This document shows, in pieces, positions 1-8,059 of a stretch of DNA of 64,000 bases. Made by a program: the position numbers and the translations under genes. Origin of the DNA: Acidobacteriota bacterium (GTDB lineage Bacteria > Acidobacteriota > Terriglobia > Acidiferrales > UBA7541); the NCBI GenBank assembly GCA_013289855.1, contig JABCZD010000003.1:124001-188000 (forward strand), read 5' to 3'. Each line of letters opens with the position of its first letter. The first letter of the stretch is position 1. The notes beneath the pieces are model-generated. The model saw nothing but the letters and a program-made list of their open reading frames with translations. It had not been told where the DNA came from and ran no database searches.

Positions 1-149
1 TCATCAATCACGCGCAGCAATGCATCGGCGCCGTCCGCGGCAATGGCCACCTCGCACGCGCCTTCCAGCCCCTTAACAATCAGGTTGCGCACCAGCGGAT
101 TATCGTCCGCCACCAGCAGCGTGATCCCGCTCTTGGAAGCTGCGCTCAT
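1..149 (-). CDS. Response regulator receiver domain (5' part, cut by window edge)
   Basis: The reverse strand opens with an ATG at 149 and stays open to the window edge, giving 49 residues. The segment [19 protein letters not shown] is the first strand and helix of a CheY-like receiver, with the paired acidic residues (ADD) that bind Mg2+ in this family. The phosphoacceptor Asp and any output domain lie outside the window, so its output cannot be told. The start codon overlaps the moaC stop by four bases (ATGA), which suggests translational coupling to the molybdenum cofactor genes upstream. Functional coupling to cofactor synthesis is not implied by the sequence. Confidence 0.85.
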   Translation of the reverse strand, partial: MSAASKSGITLLVADDNPLVRNLIVKGLEGACEVAIAADGADALLRVID

Positions 150-655
150 CGCCCGCGCCCTTTGGAAGGTTTCGCTCGCGGCTTCGCCTTGCGGACATAA
201 TCTCCGCTTTTCCCACCGGTCTTCTCAACCAGCGCGATGTCCGTGATTTCCATGCTCTTATCGAGGGCCTTGCACATGTCGTAGACCGTGAGGGCAGCCG
301 CGCTGACGGCCACCAGCGCTTCCATTTCAACGCCGGTCTGGGCCGCCGTTGTGACGCTGGAACGCAGCAACACGCCATTTTGGCATAGCCGTGCAGTCAC
401 ATCAATGTGCGTCAGCGGCAAAGGATGACAAAGAGGTATCCACTCCGCCGTCCGTTTGCAAGCCGCAATCCCCGCAATTCGCGCCACCTCCAGCGGATCC
501 CCTTTAGGATTCTTCAGCCGCCGCACCGCCCGCACCACGCGCGGCGTCATCTTCACAAATCCTTCAGCCACCGCCGTACGGCTGGTTACAGCCTTCCCCG
601 AAACGTCCACCATCGCCACCCGACCGCCGTCCCCGTAATGCGATAGCCTCTTCAA
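146..655 (-). CDS. moaC: Cyclic pyranopterin monophosphate synthase MoaC
   Basis: MoaC acts with MoaA in the first step of molybdopterin synthesis, turning the GTP-derived intermediate into cyclic pyranopterin monophosphate in the cytoplasm. The 169-residue product has the family hallmarks in order: [18 protein letters not shown] near residues 15-32, the [13 protein letters not shown] block near 70-82, and [20 protein letters not shown] near 108-127. Length is normal for the family (about 160 residues), plus a short basic tail rich in Lys and Arg. It lies between moeA (84 bases upstream) and a response regulator whose start overlaps its stop, so the three probably form one minus-strand transcript. 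Confidence 0.95.
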   Translation of the reverse strand: MKRLSHYGDGGRVAMVDVSGKAVTSRTAVAEGFVKMTPRVVRAVRRLKNPKGDPLEVARIAGIAACKRTAEWIPLCHPLPLTHIDVTARLCQNGVLLRSSVTTAAQTGVEMEALVAVSAAALTVYDMCKALDKSMEITDIALVEKTGGKSGDYVRKAKPRAKPSKGRGR

Positions 656-739
656 ATCGCGTCTCTCTCCGTCTTTCTCAGCGCGTTCTCTGCGCCCTCT
701 GCGTCTCTGCGTTATTCTTACTCCCCCGCTCCCGCCAGC

Positions 740-1984
740 TCACACCACTTCCCCACGCAACAAAATCGGCACCCGACTTCCCGCCGCCACATGCGACAAC
801 TCCGCCGCCACCACCAAATAACAGTTCGCCTGCACCATCGCGCCAATATCCCCAGACCCCTGCCACTTCAGCGCCCGAACTCTACCAAACCCGCTCGCAG
901 ATCCTGCGGAATCAGCCGACGCTTCCTCCCATTCCACCCGCGCCGGCAAAAAGTGCGTCATACCAGGCTTCTCCTGCAAATCCTCCGCCAGCACCACCTC
1001 CACAAACGGCAACGCCCGCGCCACCGCCCCGCTCCGCAAATCAATCGCCGGCGCCACAAAAAGCTCAAACGTTACCATCGTCGATACCGGATTCCCCGGG
1101 AGCCCAAACACCGGCTTACCCTGACACACCGCAAACACCGCGGGCTTCCCTGGCCGTATCGCCACCGCATCAAAAAAGAACTCCGCCCCCATCGAGCGCA
1201 ACACATCCTCCACCAAATCGTATTTCCCCATGGACACGCCGCCGGAAAGCACCAAGATATCTTCGCGCAGCCCAGCAGCAATCCTCTCCCGCAACTCCGC
1301 CTCGCGGTCCACCGCGTGCCCAAGCATCTCCGGCTCTCCACCCGCCGCGCGCACCTGCGCCGCCAGCGACACCGCATTGCTATTTCGAATCTGAAACGCC
1401 CCAGGCGTCTCCGCGAACGGCACAATCTCATCGCCTGTCGACAATATTGCCACCCGCGGCCGCCGCGCACACCGCAACACCGCCGCCCCAACCTGCGCCG
1501 CCTGCGCCAGCTCCGCATAACCCACGCGCATCCCGGCGCTCAGCACGATCTGTCCACTCGTAGCTTCACTACCCTGCGGTATCACGTTCTGCCCAGCCAC
1601 CGCACCGCGCGTAAAACGCACCACATCGCCCGCGCGCTCCGTGTGCTCAATCATCACCACCGCGTCCGCGCCCCCAGGCACCGCCGCCCCAGTCATAATC
1701 TGCAAACAAATCGCGCCGCCACCAAGCGCAGGTGGAGCATCCCCAGCCTTAATTTCCCCCAAGCAAGTAAGCGCCGCTCCCTCAATCGCCTCCGCCGCCC
1801 GCACCGCATACCCGTCCCGCGCCGACCGCGCAAACGGCGGATAGTCCCGGTCCGCCGTCACATCCCGCGCAAGCACACGCCCAGCAGCTTCGTCCAGAGA
1901 CACCTCTTCGACGCCGGCCGCGCCCGCCCCAACCTTCCCAAGTTGTTCGCAAATAATCCGCCGCGCCGCCTGATAACTAATCAT
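740..1984 (-). CDS. moeA: Molybdopterin molybdenumtransferase MoeA
   Basis: MoeA inserts molybdate into adenylylated molybdopterin, the last common step of molybdenum cofactor synthesis. With the ATG at 1984 (MISYQAARR) the protein is 414 residues, close to the usual 400-410. Visible signatures are DRDYPPFARSARDGYA (46-60), the MoCF domain motifs STGDE (182-186) and SGGVSMGKYD (247-256), and GLPGNPVS (294-301). The frame continues upstream to 2053, but that part reads through a dispersed palindromic repeat and is unlikely to be translated. It is followed by moaC on the same strand. No moaA, moaD or moaE is present in the window. Confidence 0.95.
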   Translation of the reverse strand: MISYQAARRIICEQLGKVGAGAAGVEEVSLDEAAGRVLARDVTADRDYPPFARSARDGYAVRAAEAIEGAALTCLGEIKAGDAPPALGGGAICLQIMTGAAVPGGADAVVMIEHTERAGDVVRFTRGAVAGQNVIPQGSEATSGQIVLSAGMRVGYAELAQAAQVGAAVLRCARRPRVAILSTGDEIVPFAETPGAFQIRNSNAVSLAAQVRAAGGEPEMLGHAVDREAELRERIAAGLREDILVLSGGVSMGKYDLVEDVLRSMGAEFFFDAVAIRPGKPAVFAVCQGKPVFGLPGNPVSTMVTFELFVAPAIDLRSGAVARALPFVEVVLAEDLQEKPGMTHFLPARVEWEEASADSAGSASGFGRVRALKWQGSGDIGAMVQANCYLVVAAELSHVAAGSRVPILLRGEVV

Positions 1985-1990
1985 GAAGAA

Positions 1991-2060
1991 GTAGTGGCGG
2001 GTCTTCAGACCCGTTCTTTTGACTTTGCCCCAGACTTTGTAGTGGCGCAGCATGCTGCGC
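1991..2060. repeat. Two dispersed palindromes upstream of moeA
   Basis: Two short elements of the dispersed family lie side by side. The first is GTAGTGGC followed by an inverted repeat CGGGTCT-TC-AGACCCG (1998-2013). The second is TAGTGGC running into the perfect 16-base palindrome at 2045-2060 (GCGCAGCATGCTGCGC). Similar elements occur near 3.58, 4.71, 9.71, 14.2, 45.55, 48.18 and 52.31 kb. They could fold as hairpins in RNA. No T-tract follows, so they are not ordinary intrinsic terminators. Confidence 0.7.
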
Positions 2061-2160
2061 GCTTTTCAACACCAGCATCCACGATTCAACAATTTCCAGG
2101 CGCTTCAGACCACGCAAACCGCCGTTTCCTTACTTCAATACGTTATTACTTCGCTCTCTC

Positions 2161-3462
2161 TCACAACCACCGCGCAAACAACGTCCCCTCCGGCACAATC
2201 GTCGCATCCCGCTCCGGCCCGGTGGAAATCATCCCAATCTCCACCTGCAAAAAGTCCGAAATAAATCTCAGATAATCCGTCGCCGTGCGCGGCAACTTCG
2301 CCCCATCCTTCACCCCATACGTCGACGACTCCATCCACCCCGGCATGGTCTTATATTCCGGCACCACGTGCTCGTACTCCTCCGCCAGCGCCGGCATCTC
2401 GTGCAGCGGTAATCCCTTGTATTTGTAACCCACGCAAACCTGTATCTCCCGCTGCGTGTCAAACACATCCAACTTCGTGATCACCAGCGAATCGATCCCG
2501 TTGATCATCTTCGAATACCGCAGCATCGCCAAATCCAGCCACCCGCACCGTCGCGGACGCCCCGTCACCGCCCCAAACTCTTTCCCGCGCTTCCGCAACT
2601 CCGCCGCATCCAGGTCCGGCATCTCCGTGGGAAATGGCCCGCTCCCCACACGTGTGGTATACGCCTTGGAAATCCCCAGCACATGTTTAATCTTCGTCGG
2701 CGGCACGCCCACTCCGGTAGTGGCCCCGCCAGAAATCGCGCTGGAAGACGTCACGAACGGATACGTCCCGTGATCGATATCCAGCATCGTTCCCTGCGCA
2801 CCCTCAAACAGCACCGACTTCCCCGTATCCAGCGCGTGATTCACCATCTCCGCGGTATCGCAAATGTACTCGCGAATCTTCTCGCCAGCCTTCAGCGTCT
2901 CTTCCACCTCATGTGAAAAATCAATGTTCGCGCCATATGCGCCCTTCGCCAGCCGGTTTTTCTCCGCCACCACCGCCGCGGCCTTCTTGCGAAACAACTC
3001 CGGCTCCAGCAGATCGCACATGCGCAGTCCGCGCCGCGCCATCTTATCCTCGTACGCCGGGCCAATCCCCCGCGACGTCGTCCCAATTTTATCCGCGCCC
3101 CGCGCGCTCTCGGCCGCCTTATCCAGCTCCCGGTGATACGGAAAAATCAGATGCGCCCGATTGCTGATGTGCAGCCGCCCTTCAACACTAATTCCGGCTT
3201 TCGCCAGCGTCTCAATCTCCGCCACCAACGCTGCCGGATCCACCACCACTCCGGTCCCAATCACCGCATGCTGTCTCGGCCGCAAAATCCCGCAAGGGAT
3301 CAGCTGCAGCACATACTTTTCCTTCCCGATAATCACCGTGTGCCCGGCGTTGTGCCCGCCCGCCACCCGCGCAATATAATCAAACGACCCCGCCAAGTAA
3401 TCGACGACCTTGCCCTTCCCCTCATCGCCCCACTGCGCGCCCACCACCACCACGGATTTCAT
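2161..3462 (-). CDS. purA: Adenylosuccinate synthetase
   Basis: PurA joins IMP and aspartate using GTP, the first committed step from IMP to AMP. The 433-residue product matches the family length. It shows the N-terminal GAQWGDEGKGK loop (8-18, containing catalytic Asp13), GGHNAGHTV (35-43, containing catalytic His41), TTSRGIGPAYEDK in the IMP site, and TGRPRRCGWLD followed by TKLDVFD in the C-terminal half. It is transcribed alone on the minus strand. The 107-base gap to moeA does not exclude co-transcription. Confidence 0.97.
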   Translation of the reverse strand: MKSVVVVGAQWGDEGKGKVVDYLAGSFDYIARVAGGHNAGHTVIIGKEKYVLQLIPCGILRPRQHAVIGTGVVVDPAALVAEIETLAKAGISVEGRLHISNRAHLIFPYHRELDKAAESARGADKIGTTSRGIGPAYEDKMARRGLRMCDLLEPELFRKKAAAVVAEKNRLAKGAYGANIDFSHEVEETLKAGEKIREYICDTAEMVNHALDTGKSVLFEGAQGTMLDIDHGTYPFVTSSSAISGGATTGVGVPPTKIKHVLGISKAYTTRVGSGPFPTEMPDLDAAELRKRGKEFGAVTGRPRRCGWLDLAMLRYSKMINGIDSLVITKLDVFDTQREIQVCVGYKYKGLPLHEMPALAEEYEHVVPEYKTMPGWMESSTYGVKDGAKLPRTATDYLRFISDFLQVEIGMISTGPERDATIVPEGTLFARWL

Positions 3463-4314
3463 CGCGTCGCATTCTCCTGCGCACAGCCGAAAATTTCAGC
3501 CCGAACACAACTTCGCATCGTACGCCCGCCCCACGCGCAACGCAAGCAATCCGCGCCATGTCTTTGGTAGTCTTTTGTAGCGCGGGTCTTCAGATCCGCA
3601 TCCCAAGTTTCTTGTGGCGTGCTTCAGCGCCCGCGTAAGAAATTATCTCCGCACCGCTGCTTCCGCCGCCTGTTCAGAATTGCACAGTCAGCGCCAGATT
3701 GGCACCCCGCTCGATGCATGCTCTGGGTACGGAAAGGGCTCTAGCCCTCTTCGCCTCTTAGGCGTATGCCTGTAATCAAGTCACCAGGCTCAATTTTCAA
3801 AATCTAACGAAGACAGCTCCTTCGCTCGATTTTGTCGGTTCCGTCGCTTGACTGCCGATAAATCGCTGGAATTGTGTCCATGATCGTTCTTCGCTACATC
3901 TATTCCGATGGTTTCACCAATCGCGTCGACCTCGTCGAACTCCTCGGCCGTGGCAGACAACTCATCGAGCATTTCGCTCGCCTCCATGGCGGAATCATCA
4001 GAGTGGAGGTCCCGGACGAGAACCGCATTTGTGAGGAGGATCGTAGCGAGCAAGAGCTAACTCCCACTCCGCTACCTTAAATCTTTCATTTCCATGGGCT
4101 GGTATCTTCAACATACGCTACTTCAGCGACTCGCGCGTCCGACAAACCACTATCGCGGCCCATGATCGTCGCTACGGGGAATCCCCTATGGCAATATCAG
4201 GGAAATTCTCCATTGCTATGACTTTCTTCATCATATAGCGTTGCATTTAATTCCTAGTTAGGTGATTGACCCTACCCTGAAGCACTAGAGCCCAGGCCAG
4301 CCGTTTTTGCGGAG
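3463..4314. other. Gene-poor interval, no confident gene
   Basis: This 850-base stretch between purA and the receiver-like gene has no convincing coding sequence. An 87-codon frame (3790-4053, minus) and a 68-codon frame (3874-4080, plus) overlap on opposite strands, and neither has a recognisable domain or a clear ribosome binding site. The purA-proximal part holds two palindromic repeats (listed separately). The 4100-4260 part is AT-richer and may hold the promoter of the downstream gene. Confidence 0.5.
3575..3632 (+). repeat. Dispersed palindromic elements
   Basis: TTGTAGCG followed by the imperfect inverted repeat CGGGTCT-TC-AGATCCG (3583-3598) is a near copy of the element at 1998-2013. 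A second element, TTGTGGCG followed by a weaker GCGC-type hairpin, follows at about 3611-3630. Both belong to the dispersed intergenic family of this window. Confidence 0.6.
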
Positions 4315-4686
4315 GTGGATTTGCCCCGCGCGCTCGCCATTTGCCGTGATCCTGTGTTCTGCCAGGAGCTCGCTGAAGCTTTAGCATGCGAAATCGATTT
4401 CCAAGTGTCCGTTAACGATGAAAACAACTCCGATGTAACCACGTTGTGGCGATCCTTTCGTCCCCAGCTGCTCATTCTGGAAGCTCCCACGTCTCTAGAA
4501 CTTCTTGCCAACATCGCAGCACTAAAATTATCCGCGCCAGAGACACCACTTTTCCTTGTCACGGAGAACCCTACGATGCAGTCGGAAAAGGAAGCCCTTC
4601 TTCATGGCGTAGACGCGGTCTTCGCCAAGACCAGTGATTTCTCGTCATTGATCATGAACGCCCGGGCCGTCTGCCGCCGCCGTTGA
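4315..4686 (+). CDS. Receiver-like protein with Glu at the phosphoacceptor position
   Basis: The 123-residue product starts at a GTG preceded by GCGGAG. It has the alternating strand/helix pattern of a CheY-like receiver: ALAICRDPVFCQELAEAL (helix 1), FRPQLLILEAPTSLELL (strand 3), TPLFLVTENPTMQSEKEAL (strand 4 and helix 4) and GVDAVFAKTSDF (strand 5, with the conserved Lys). The residue that aligns with the phosphorylated Asp is Glu in LLILEAP, and the N-terminal acidic pair is absent. It therefore probably cannot be phosphorylated by the usual chemistry and may act as a constitutive or protein-protein module. No output domain and no kinase neighbour is present. Assignment is by pattern, not by a search. 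Confidence 0.65.
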   Translation: MDLPRALAICRDPVFCQELAEALACEIDFQVSVNDENNSDVTTLWRSFRPQLLILEAPTSLELLANIAALKLSAPETPLFLVTENPTMQSEKEALLHGVDAVFAKTSDFSSLIMNARAVCRRR

Positions 4687-4700
4687 GTCTAGCGGCACAG

Positions 4701-4730
4701 TCTTGTGGTACAGCCAATCCTGGCTGTGCG
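4701..4730 (+). repeat. Dispersed palindromic element
   Basis: TTGTGGT followed by the inverted repeat ACAGCCA-ATCC-TGGCTGT (4710-4727). It lies between the convergent receiver-like gene and the small zinc-ribbon gene, a position where it could form a hairpin in either transcript. Confidence 0.6.
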
Positions 4731-4771
4731 CTTTCGCGCACCTTGGCCCACCCAACGCCATGCCGCCGATT

Positions 4772-5062
4772 CTATGCCGCTGAAGGGCTCGTCAGCGCCG
4801 CCGTGATCGCCGGCAGTTCCGCACGCAACTCTCGCGCGCTCACGCCTGCGTACCGGGTCACCAGCTCCACCCAGCACGACGCGCACACGTTCCTCGGTCC
4901 AATAAACACGTCCGCTTTGTGCGCACACCGCGTACACCTCCGTTGCGGCGAGAATAGATCCACGGTGATATCCTGGCCCGTAACTCTGGCCACCTCGGCT
5001 GCTGCAGCAGCCACTTTCAGTGACTGTGGTTTAAAGCTGCTTACCCTCGTTCTTGCTTTCAT
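4772..5062 (-). CDS. Small zinc-ribbon-like protein
   Basis: With the ATG at 5062 (MKARTRVSSF), preceded by GGGAG at a good distance, the product is 96 residues. It has two Cys pairs, CTRCAHKAD and CASCWVE, about 15 residues apart, the spacing of a four-Cys zinc ribbon. The rest is short helices (SLKVAAAAAEVARVTG, SARELRAELPAITAAL). I do not recognise the family. A role in binding nucleic acid or protein is only an inference from the zinc-ribbon pattern. The frame is open further upstream but has no better start. It is divergent from the gene at 5348. Confidence 0.6.
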   Translation of the reverse strand: MKARTRVSSFKPQSLKVAAAAAEVARVTGQDITVDLFSPQRRCTRCAHKADVFIGPRNVCASCWVELVTRYAGVSARELRAELPAITAALTSPSAA

Positions 5063-5281
5063 CGTTCGACTCCCAAGTAGAATTAAAGACACGGCTGGAC
5101 GGTTTGCCCGGAATTCTGGCCTCGGATCACTGCTGAAAAAGTTACAGAAAATTAATGGAGGGAACAAATACGTTAGGTTTATACAAAGCCATCTTGGCAT
5201 TGTCAAGACAAATGACAATACTTTTATCGTGGCGCAATGAATATTTACTGCTATTACTAATGGAACTGGCTTAAATAGCCG

Positions 5282-5311
5282 TTGACATCTTTCGTGACAC
5301 GCTGCTATTGT
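5282..5311 (+). promoter_or_regulatory. Putative sigma-70 promoter
   Basis: A consensus TTGACA at 5282-5287 is followed after 18 bases by TATTGT at 5306-5311. Transcription would begin near 5318, which argues that the downstream gene starts at the GTG codons near 5348-5357 and not further upstream. The surrounding intergenic DNA is visibly AT-rich compared with the rest of the window. Confidence 0.5.
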
Positions 5312-5347
5312 ACTTTAAACAGACGTACCACTGCGGTTCTGTTGCAG

Positions 5348-5782
5348 GTGTCCCCCGTGCCAACGGAATCTCTACTGGTCGAAATCCTTTTGCGCCGCCT
5401 GGAAGCGCAGCGGTTGTGCGAAATTCTGCCGGAAGACCTGCAGCGGCAAGAGCAATACACCATCAAGTCCTGTGATTTGGCTATCGATTTCTTGATGGCC
5501 AGCCTCGACAAAGCGCAGCGCTTTTACATTGCCTCCAAAATTGAGCCATCCATAGACGCCTGCGCCTCGCAATCCCCGCGCGACCTCAAATGCTTGCGCG
5601 CCCGCATCGCCAAAATGGACGACTCCGTCCTCCTCCGCTTCGGTATCGTCTCTCACTATTTGTACGCCGCCGAAAGCACTCTCGGTGAACCTCCCACCCC
5701 CGCCTACGCCCTGCAACTCCGCGAAGCTCGCCACGAATGGAAACGCCGCAAGCACGGCACCGTAATCGAAGACTCCTTCTAG
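5348..5782 (+). CDS. Hypothetical protein, helical
   Basis: This open frame gives about 144 residues if it starts at GTG 5348 (GTG 5357 is equally possible). The composition is that of a soluble, mostly helical protein (LLVEILLRRLEAQRLCEIL, DLAIDFLMASLDKAQRFYI, DLKCLRARIAKMDDSVLLRF). No domain or catalytic motif is recognised. A long open frame also exists on the opposite strand, but this strand reads more like a protein and has a good promoter in front. Function unknown. Confidence 0.5.
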   Translation: MSPVPTESLLVEILLRRLEAQRLCEILPEDLQRQEQYTIKSCDLAIDFLMASLDKAQRFYIASKIEPSIDACASQSPRDLKCLRARIAKMDDSVLLRFGIVSHYLYAAESTLGEPPTPAYALQLREARHEWKRRKHGTVIEDSF

Positions 5783-5915
5783 CGTCCAAGCGCGCCATCC
5801 GATTCGCTCCCTTGGAGCTCCTGGCCCCCTGGGGGTTTTCTGAATCGATGTGATTACAAAGGGAGTTAAAGTCCTTTGTTTTGATATCGTTTTGCAAGTG
5901 TTCATTCTGCTGGAG

Positions 5916-6593
5916 TTATGACGAGACTCGGTTACACAATTGGTTACTAGTCAACGGGCTCGGGTTTCGTGACGATGCGGGCGGTAGCTCGTCCATAGTA
6001 GATAGACGATCGAGTTCCTGCGTTGTGGCTGCGCGATCTGGTTCTTGCAATGTGGATACGGAATCGAGTTCGGCGGCGGTTGCTGGTACGAGTTTTTCGG
6101 TGAGTCTGGGCTCAGGCTCGTCTGGCGATGAGGGTGGGTCGAGGTGGCCGGATGGAACGCTGGGTGGTTCTTCTTGGAGCGTCTGTCGTTCTTTTTCGTC
6201 GAGGCAATTGTTGTAGCTGTTGACGATCTCGTTTCCCCAGTGTTTCGCGCCTATGGCGCGAAGGTGCTCGCTTTCGGCGCGCGCGAGGGACTGGACCAGG
6301 GACTGGCCGAGATAGGCGATGGTGGTGGCGGCCTTGGGGTTCATGTGACCGTAGGCGACGGCGGAGATGGTGTGGGCGAGCGCCTGGCTGAGATCGCGAA
6401 AGGCGATGTAAGGCCCCGAGAACGCGAAGGCAATGTTCTCCGCGGTCTCTTTTGTGGCGCGAGATTGGGCGTCCTTTCGGGCGTGGAAGTAGCAATAGGG
6501 ATGGTCGGAACGACGGGGAGCACGGCAACGGTCGCCATCGTCAAATATGAAAGCACACAAACGGGAACGATCCACAGCGAAGTTGGTGGGCAT
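5916..6593 (-). CDS. Acidobacteria-type Cys/His protein of unknown function
   Basis: The 225-residue product starts at ATG 6593 behind a GAGGAG ribosome binding site. Residues 13-37 contain a compact metal-ligand pattern, CAFIFDDGDRC then DHPYCYFHARK, which looks like a small zinc-binding motif. A helical region follows (about 48-140: SGPYIAFRDLSQALAHTIS, AATTIAYLGQSLVQSLARA). The tail (about 150-225) is low-complexity and rich in Pro, Ser, Glu and Thr, with loose repeats such as AAELDSVSTLQE and TQELDRLSTMDE. I recall proteins with this N-terminal motif as common and uncharacterised in Acidobacteriota. The disordered tail suggests a scaffold or binding role, which is inference only. Confidence 0.75.
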   Translation of the reverse strand: MPTNFAVDRSRLCAFIFDDGDRCRAPRRSDHPYCYFHARKDAQSRATKETAENIAFAFSGPYIAFRDLSQALAHTISAVAYGHMNPKAATTIAYLGQSLVQSLARAESEHLRAIGAKHWGNEIVNSYNNCLDEKERQTLQEEPPSVPSGHLDPPSSPDEPEPRLTEKLVPATAAELDSVSTLQEPDRAATTQELDRLSTMDELPPASSRNPSPLTSNQLCNRVSS

Positions 6594-6824
6594 GGAATCT
6601 CCTCAGTTAGAGTGAATTTGGATTTTTTAGGGGGAATGCTCGCGGAGGCGAGGCGCACTTCTCTACGGAGAGAACGGTACCAGAAGAATGGCGGGCTTGT
6701 CAAGATAAATTTACAGGAATCTGCATGTCGTTACTTATCATTCAGATACAGTTTGCCAGAATTATTGCAGAGAGGCGGGCACGGCATCTTGTGCCACAAA
6801 ACCTTGCCCCATAGAACTCCAACG

Positions 6825-7412
6825 TCAACCTCGGGAGGCCTCCACCGCGGCATAGCGAAAACAATCCACCAAATGATCGTTCACCATCCCGGTCGCCTGC
6901 ATGAACGCATAACAAATCGTCGACCCCACAAATCGAAACCCGCGCCGCTCCAAATCCTTGCTAAGCGCGTCCGATTCCGCGGTCTTCGCCGGCAACCCGC
7001 GATGTACCTTCCAGGCATTGCGCTTCGGCTGGCCGCCCACGAACTGCCACACATAAGCGTCGAACGATCCAAACTCTTTCTGCACCGCCAAAAACGCCTT
7101 GGCGTTACCGATCGTCGCCGCCACCTTCAGCCGGTTGCGAATAATTCCCGGATCGGCCAGCAGCGCCTTAACTTTCTTCTTGTCGTACCGCGCCACCATC
7201 GCGGGATCGAAGCCATCAAACACTTCGCGATACCGTGCCCGCTTTTTCAGCACGGTATCCCAGCTCAACCCGGCTTGCGCGCCCTCGAGAATCAGCATCT
7301 CGAACCATCGATGTTCGTCATGCACCGGCACGCCCCATTCCTCATCATGATAAGGAATATTCAACTCGTTGCTAGCCCAACCGCAGCGTTTCACCATCTT
7401 CACTTTAGCCAT
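6825..7412 (-). CDS. tag: DNA-3-methyladenine glycosylase I
   Basis: Tag removes 3-methyladenine from alkylated DNA, starting base excision repair. The 195-residue product has the expected HhH-GPD-superfamily layout. The zinc ligands known from E. coli Tag are all present in order: Cys in RCGWA, His in PYHDEEWG, and His and Cys in the C-terminal NDHLVDCFR. The catalytic-pocket Glu sits in LEGAQAGLSW, and the FVGSTICYAFMQATG block is typical. A second, unrelated alkyladenine glycosylase (Mpg type) is encoded at 50474. The upstream neighbour trxA has its own terminator, so tag is probably transcribed separately. Confidence 0.96.
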   Translation of the reverse strand: MAKVKMVKRCGWASNELNIPYHDEEWGVPVHDEHRWFEMLILEGAQAGLSWDTVLKKRARYREVFDGFDPAMVARYDKKKVKALLADPGIIRNRLKVAATIGNAKAFLAVQKEFGSFDAYVWQFVGGQPKRNAWKVHRGLPAKTAESDALSKDLERRGFRFVGSTICYAFMQATGMVNDHLVDCFRYAAVEASRG

Positions 7413-7593
7413 AATCGAATCCTTTTAAATCTAAGGGCCACAGACCGCCTTGGCGCCGCAACAATTCTCCGTGCCCTCTGCGCCTCTGCGTCCTCTGCGT
7501 TAAAAGCACCCTATCGACGGCAGAGATCTGCACGCCAGCCAAGAAAGAACTCAACAATCTAATCCGAGCTCAACCATCACCATGCAACATCGC

Positions 7594-7629
7594 AAAAAAA
7601 AGGCGCGTCGCACAAGTGCGACACGCCTT
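7594..7629 (-). terminator. Intrinsic terminator of trxA
   Basis: Read on the minus strand, AAGGCG-T-GTCGCAC, loop TT, then GTGCGAC-G-CGCCTT runs directly into a run of eight T residues. It begins about 22 bases after the trxA stop codon. Confidence 0.85.
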
Positions 7630-7651
7630 CGTCAAAAACTCTAGACAAAAA

Positions 7652-8002
7652 TTACGCCAAGTGCCGGTCTACGGCCTTGGTGATCTGATCCTTGGGCACC
7701 GCGCCCACGATCTGCTCCACCACTTGCCCGTTCTTGAACAGCAGCAGCGTCGGGATGCCCTGTACGCGATAACGTCCTGCGGAGTTCATCGCTTCGTCGA
7801 CGTTCAGCTTCATCACCTTGATCTTGCCGGTATAATCGTTGGCGATCTCCGCCACCGTCGGCGCCAGCATATGGCATGGGCGGCACCACTCCGCCCAAAA
7901 GTCCACCAGCACTGGTTGTGACGCGCTTGCCGTCAAAACCTCTGCTTCAAAATTCGTATCCGTTGCCGCTTGAATCGTTTCAGCTTTGATGTTATCAGCC
8001 AT
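7652..8002 (-). CDS. trxA: Thioredoxin with a CRPC active site
   Basis: Thioredoxin is the cytoplasmic disulfide reductant that recycles with thioredoxin reductase. The 116-residue product shows the fold order of the family: VLVDFWAEWCRPCHMLAP (31-48), KVMKLNVDEA, YRVQGIPTLLLFKNG with the cis-Pro (IPT), and a C-terminal helix. The active site is CRPC at 40-43 where most thioredoxins have CGPC. Replacing Gly by Arg should change the redox potential or the docking surface. A 57-base gap separates it from glgA upstream, so co-transcription is possible, and a terminator closes the unit. Confidence 0.93.
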   Translation of the reverse strand: MADNIKAETIQAATDTNFEAEVLTASASQPVLVDFWAEWCRPCHMLAPTVAEIANDYTGKIKVMKLNVDEAMNSAGRYRVQGIPTLLLFKNGQVVEQIVGAVPKDQITKAVDRHLA

Positions 8003-8059
8003 ATCCTTTGTTTTCAGCGAGTTATACTGCGTCTCGCTGCCTCTCCCTCTCGACTCAAT

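Noticed and set aside
791..2275. Plus-strand open frame of nearly 500 codons
   Set aside because: It is antisense to moeA and the intergenic repeats, has extreme Arg/His content and no domain.
3790..4080. Overlapping short frames on both strands
   Set aside because: There is no ribosome binding site, no family resemblance and mutual overlap; left as a gene-poor interval.
6144..7562. Plus-strand open frame of about 470 codons
   Set aside because: It runs antisense through the Cys/His protein gene and tag, both with proper ribosome binding sites or family motifs.
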